A stretch of 64,000 bases of DNA from Sphagnum compactum. Its lineage: Eukaryota > Bryophyta > Sphagnopsida > Sphagnales. The notes under the pieces were generated by a model, which saw nothing but the letters and a program-made list of their open reading frames with translations, had not been told where the DNA came from and did not search any database. The translations under genes and the position numbers were made by a program. Shown here piece after piece: positions 60,761 through 64,000 of the stretch (position 1 is the first letter of the stretch; each line of letters opens with the position of its first letter). The stretch is from contig OZ234497.1 of the NCBI GenBank assembly GCA_965153455.1, positions 7,068,001 through 7,132,000 on the forward strand. Direction: 5' to 3'.

Positions 60761-63700
60761 ATTATTTCACATCATCCTTTGTCCCATACAAAAGTACCCA
60801 ACTTTGACCATTATTATCATTTTCATACTTTGTCCAAATGAAAAAAAAAAAAAATCATTCCTAAAGGTTTTTCCAAGATCTACACATCTATTAAAAAAAA
60901 CAGAAATATCAAATAATATGATTGAAAAGGCATTTGAATCTTCACCATTTCATACATTTGAAAAACAAAGATATCTTGAAGATTTTTCTTTTCTTTTTAT
61001 TAATAAAATGATTTGTAAATAAACATATTTAAAATCAACATGGTTTTTTGGTATATATATGTAATATTTCCCTACTTTTTAAAAATATAATGAATCAATA
61101 AAAATGGTATAAATGTTGTGTTATATTTATTTGTAATTATAAAAAATATTTCTAAAATAAAATATGTTATCTATGAAACATATAACATTGTTTTCCACAT
61201 TTAAAGCTTTTTTACAAAGCATAAAAATTATATAAATGTCTTAATTATTCATGTATACACATATACTTTTTAATTCATTTATTTTTATCAAATTTTATTG
61301 TGAGTAGTAAATTTTAATCTTTTTTTTTAATTTTCAACTCATTAAATATGATGTAGTTTAAAATATTTAAAAACTCTAAGTTGTATGACCAAATACTTTG
61401 ATAAATTACTAAAGATCAAATTTTGTATTATTTGCTACCCATCACATGCAAACATTAAAAAACAATGCCATTTTGGGGCATGTGGATTTGGAAATTCATT
61501 GGACACCACTAATAAAAATATATTTCATTATTTAATGTCAAAAAACTCAAAGATGATATTCATTTAAAAAAATATTTGATGAAGAATATCAACTTAAATG
61601 TTTTAATTATATTCTAGGCATCAATTGTTCATTTAATTTTATGGTTTCAAGAACTTTGGCAATTTGTTTTCCATTTTTTAGGATTTTTTTCAAAAATGAA
61701 AAACAATTTCCCAAATTGTTTTTAGCCACTATCTAGAAATTCACATTAAATAATTAGTGACTCTAAGCCAAAAGTTCTAGAAATTATAAAGTATTAATTA
61801 TTTGAATTTGAATTGAATTCCAATTTGACTAATTTCAATTCAAAATTGGATTAAAATTCAATTTTTAAAAATGGGGTGCAAATTGGTGGTGAAGGTATTC
61901 AAAATCTGCTTATGAATGTGGTGTTGAAAAAAAATAGACACATGTACAAAAACTAAATAAAAATCCATGCCTTTTTACTTAAAATGGGCTAAATGGATAT
62001 TGGGCTAGAATTTGGTAGGAAAAAGCCTTATAGTCATCCTACCTAAACCAAGCCTAATGAATCACTATCACTGGAATTTTTTAAATGATATTTAATTTTC
62101 AATGTTAGCTTGAATAAATATGTCTTTAAATTGGATTAAAAGACACATCCACTAAAATATTATAAAACAATTTAAGTTGAAATTTTGTAGAGTATTTTAA
62201 ATTTTTATTATAAACATTATTAAATTGAAAATACTAAAAGAAATTAATTTAATAATTTAGTTAATTTTTTTCAATTATGATGAAATTTCATATTATTTTA
62301 CTTGTAATGTCCATTTTAAATATAAACTAAAACCTACCATCATGTTAAATAATTCAATATTACCACTTGTTGAAATTGTGAACATTATATGAAAATTAAG
62401 CAATATCAACTCCATTAAAGAATGTATGAATATGAAATGTGAATTAATGGATTGAAATACACCAAGACGTGCTATTTTCATATGAAACCAAATGTTGAAA
62501 TTTAAAACTTTTACAATTTACAATCATGATGTGTAGGTCAAGAACTTCAATTATAATTATACATTCATGTTCAAACATAAATAATATATTAATTGATAGG
62601 CCATCAAAGTGTTGTTGATTGAAAAGGTGAAACACAATTGCAATTGAATGTGAAACTTGCATTCTTAAATAATAAGATGCACAAAAGAAATTTAAGCATT
62701 CTAAAGATTTCATGTCAAGAACCAAATATTCCAAAAAAATATGTATACTTTCACAAGATTTTGTTCTTTGACAAAATATTTTTGAAAATTAAATTATTTC
62801 TACATATAATATAATTAGTGTCAAAGATGTTAAGGTATTACGATTATAAATAAAATCTACATATGAAAATGACAACCATGTACAATAAATTATGCCATAG
62901 GCAAGATGTATTGTTTTTTCTAGAAGGTCATATTTGCATAAGGGACAAGGATCACCAAATGAGTTTTTAAAAACAAGGTAAAAGCACATTACACTCACCC
63001 TTTTTGGAAGTCACAATGACAATTTTTTCTAGGTGAATCAAGTGTTGTTGCATTGTATTCAAAATCTATTTGAAAAACTTGGCAAAAGTGAGATGAAAAA
63101 TTGAAACCTACATTCTAATATTTCAAACCCAAAAAAACATTTACCAAAAGGATAAATGTTCAATCCAAGGTGGATTTTACAAAGGATGGTACATCCAGTG
63201 TCACAATCCAAACTACCCCAAAAAAATTATCATTATGGATTTTTCTCTTCTAGTGGAGTTGGGAATTAAGCCTATAATTTTTTATCACCACACAATAAAG
63301 TACCATAACACTTAAGATGAAAAAATCAAGCAAGAAAAAATCTCTCAAAATTTTTTTAATTTCAAATGAAAATTTCAAATTTGTAAAGTTCATTTCGATA
63401 TCTAAATTGATTTTTTCAAGGCCATATTTTTAGAACTTTTTTTTAAAGGTTTAAATTATGGTGGTATGAACTTGGAAATGGAAAAAAATGTGGACTAGGT
63501 ACATTCACAAATATAGGAGCCATAAGAACTATAACCAGTGCTTTGTTTTCCATGATTTTGTCTCAAAATATATTAATATTATACATTTTTTTTATACATT
63601 TTGATGATTATGTTCTTAATATATTGTGGAAACATGTGTAATAATTTGAAATGATTCTAATGAAATTTGAATTTTCAGAAACATTAATTAATCACTGTAA

Positions 63701-64000
63701 CCAATGTTTTACAATTTTTTATTCCTTGAAAAAACTCATAAGTGATTCTTAAAGGACTTGAGAATGTCATAATTTTGGAAAATTTCTTAAAACGCATATT
63801 CACATAACATATTTTTCAATCAAAAAGGACTTCCTTATGATTTTTTGCAACTTACAAACGAAATATTCCTAGTATATACCCAAAATCTTTCAGAATAAGT
63901 ATTCACCAAAGTCCTTACTAAAGGTGCACCCCCAGCTCCTTATGTTGTGAATGTACCTAACTGTAAAAATGGACTTTCATCTGCCCTTTTTGGGTGAGTG
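60761..64000. other. Very AT-rich spacer to the window end
   Basis: No supported gene, RNA or bounded repeat. Frames are at most about 96 codons and without motifs. Words such as AATTTGAATTGAATTCCAAT near 61800-61860 and long A/T runs dominate. Confidence 0.6.

Overview
The window reads as nuclear DNA of a land plant. The two clear genes are a multi-exon, plant-type GSK3/SHAGGY-like kinase and a single-exon plant U-box/ARM E3 ligase. Introns are GT-AG. Telomere-like CCCTAAA motifs, microsatellites and decayed DNA transposons (pogo/Tigger-like, hAT-like, CACTA-like) fill the rest. The species cannot be fixed from the sequence. The CT- and CTCG-rich leaders and the style of the hAT remnants make me lean to a seed-free plant such as a bryophyte or lycophyte, but that is inference.

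Layout. 1-0.7 kb is a GC-elevated, CT-rich island that looks like a promoter or leader, with no credible coding frame. A 195-bp fold-back element with telomere-like arms follows (719-913), then AT-rich spacer holding a 475-bp pogo-like element (5333-5807) that still carries the end of a transposase gene. The GSK3-like gene lies on the + strand: 5' region from about 8.9 kb, 11 coding exons from 10903 to 14166. It is bracketed by two copies of one dispersed repeat (8.6-8.85 kb and 15.2-15.7 kb).

From about 15.7 to 50 kb there is no gene I can support. This stretch is layered degenerate repeats: islands rich in TAGG/CCTAGG, clusters rich in GGTTCTGG-like words, a 47-bp tandem array (17.58-17.89 kb), three copies of an AT-rich family of about 0.75 kb (20.7, 24.1 and 30.0 kb), a direct duplication of about 1 kb with an extra copy of its tail (31.1-32.9 kb), a GC-richer LTR-like patch (33.5-34.3 kb), two hAT transposase remnants on the - strand (38-42 kb), an organelle-like patch between conserved blocks of one of them (40.86-41.29 kb), and a minisatellite (49.47-49.79 kb).

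A second GC-elevated island at 50.05-53.0 kb holds the U-box gene, with a TATA box and a long leader carrying several upstream ORFs. From 53 to 64 kb the window returns to AT-rich spacer with CACTA-type ends, a perfect 23-bp hairpin and further copies of repeat families seen earlier.

The two genes belong to signalling and protein turnover respectively. Nothing in the window shows that they work together. The most informative material is the repeat landscape.
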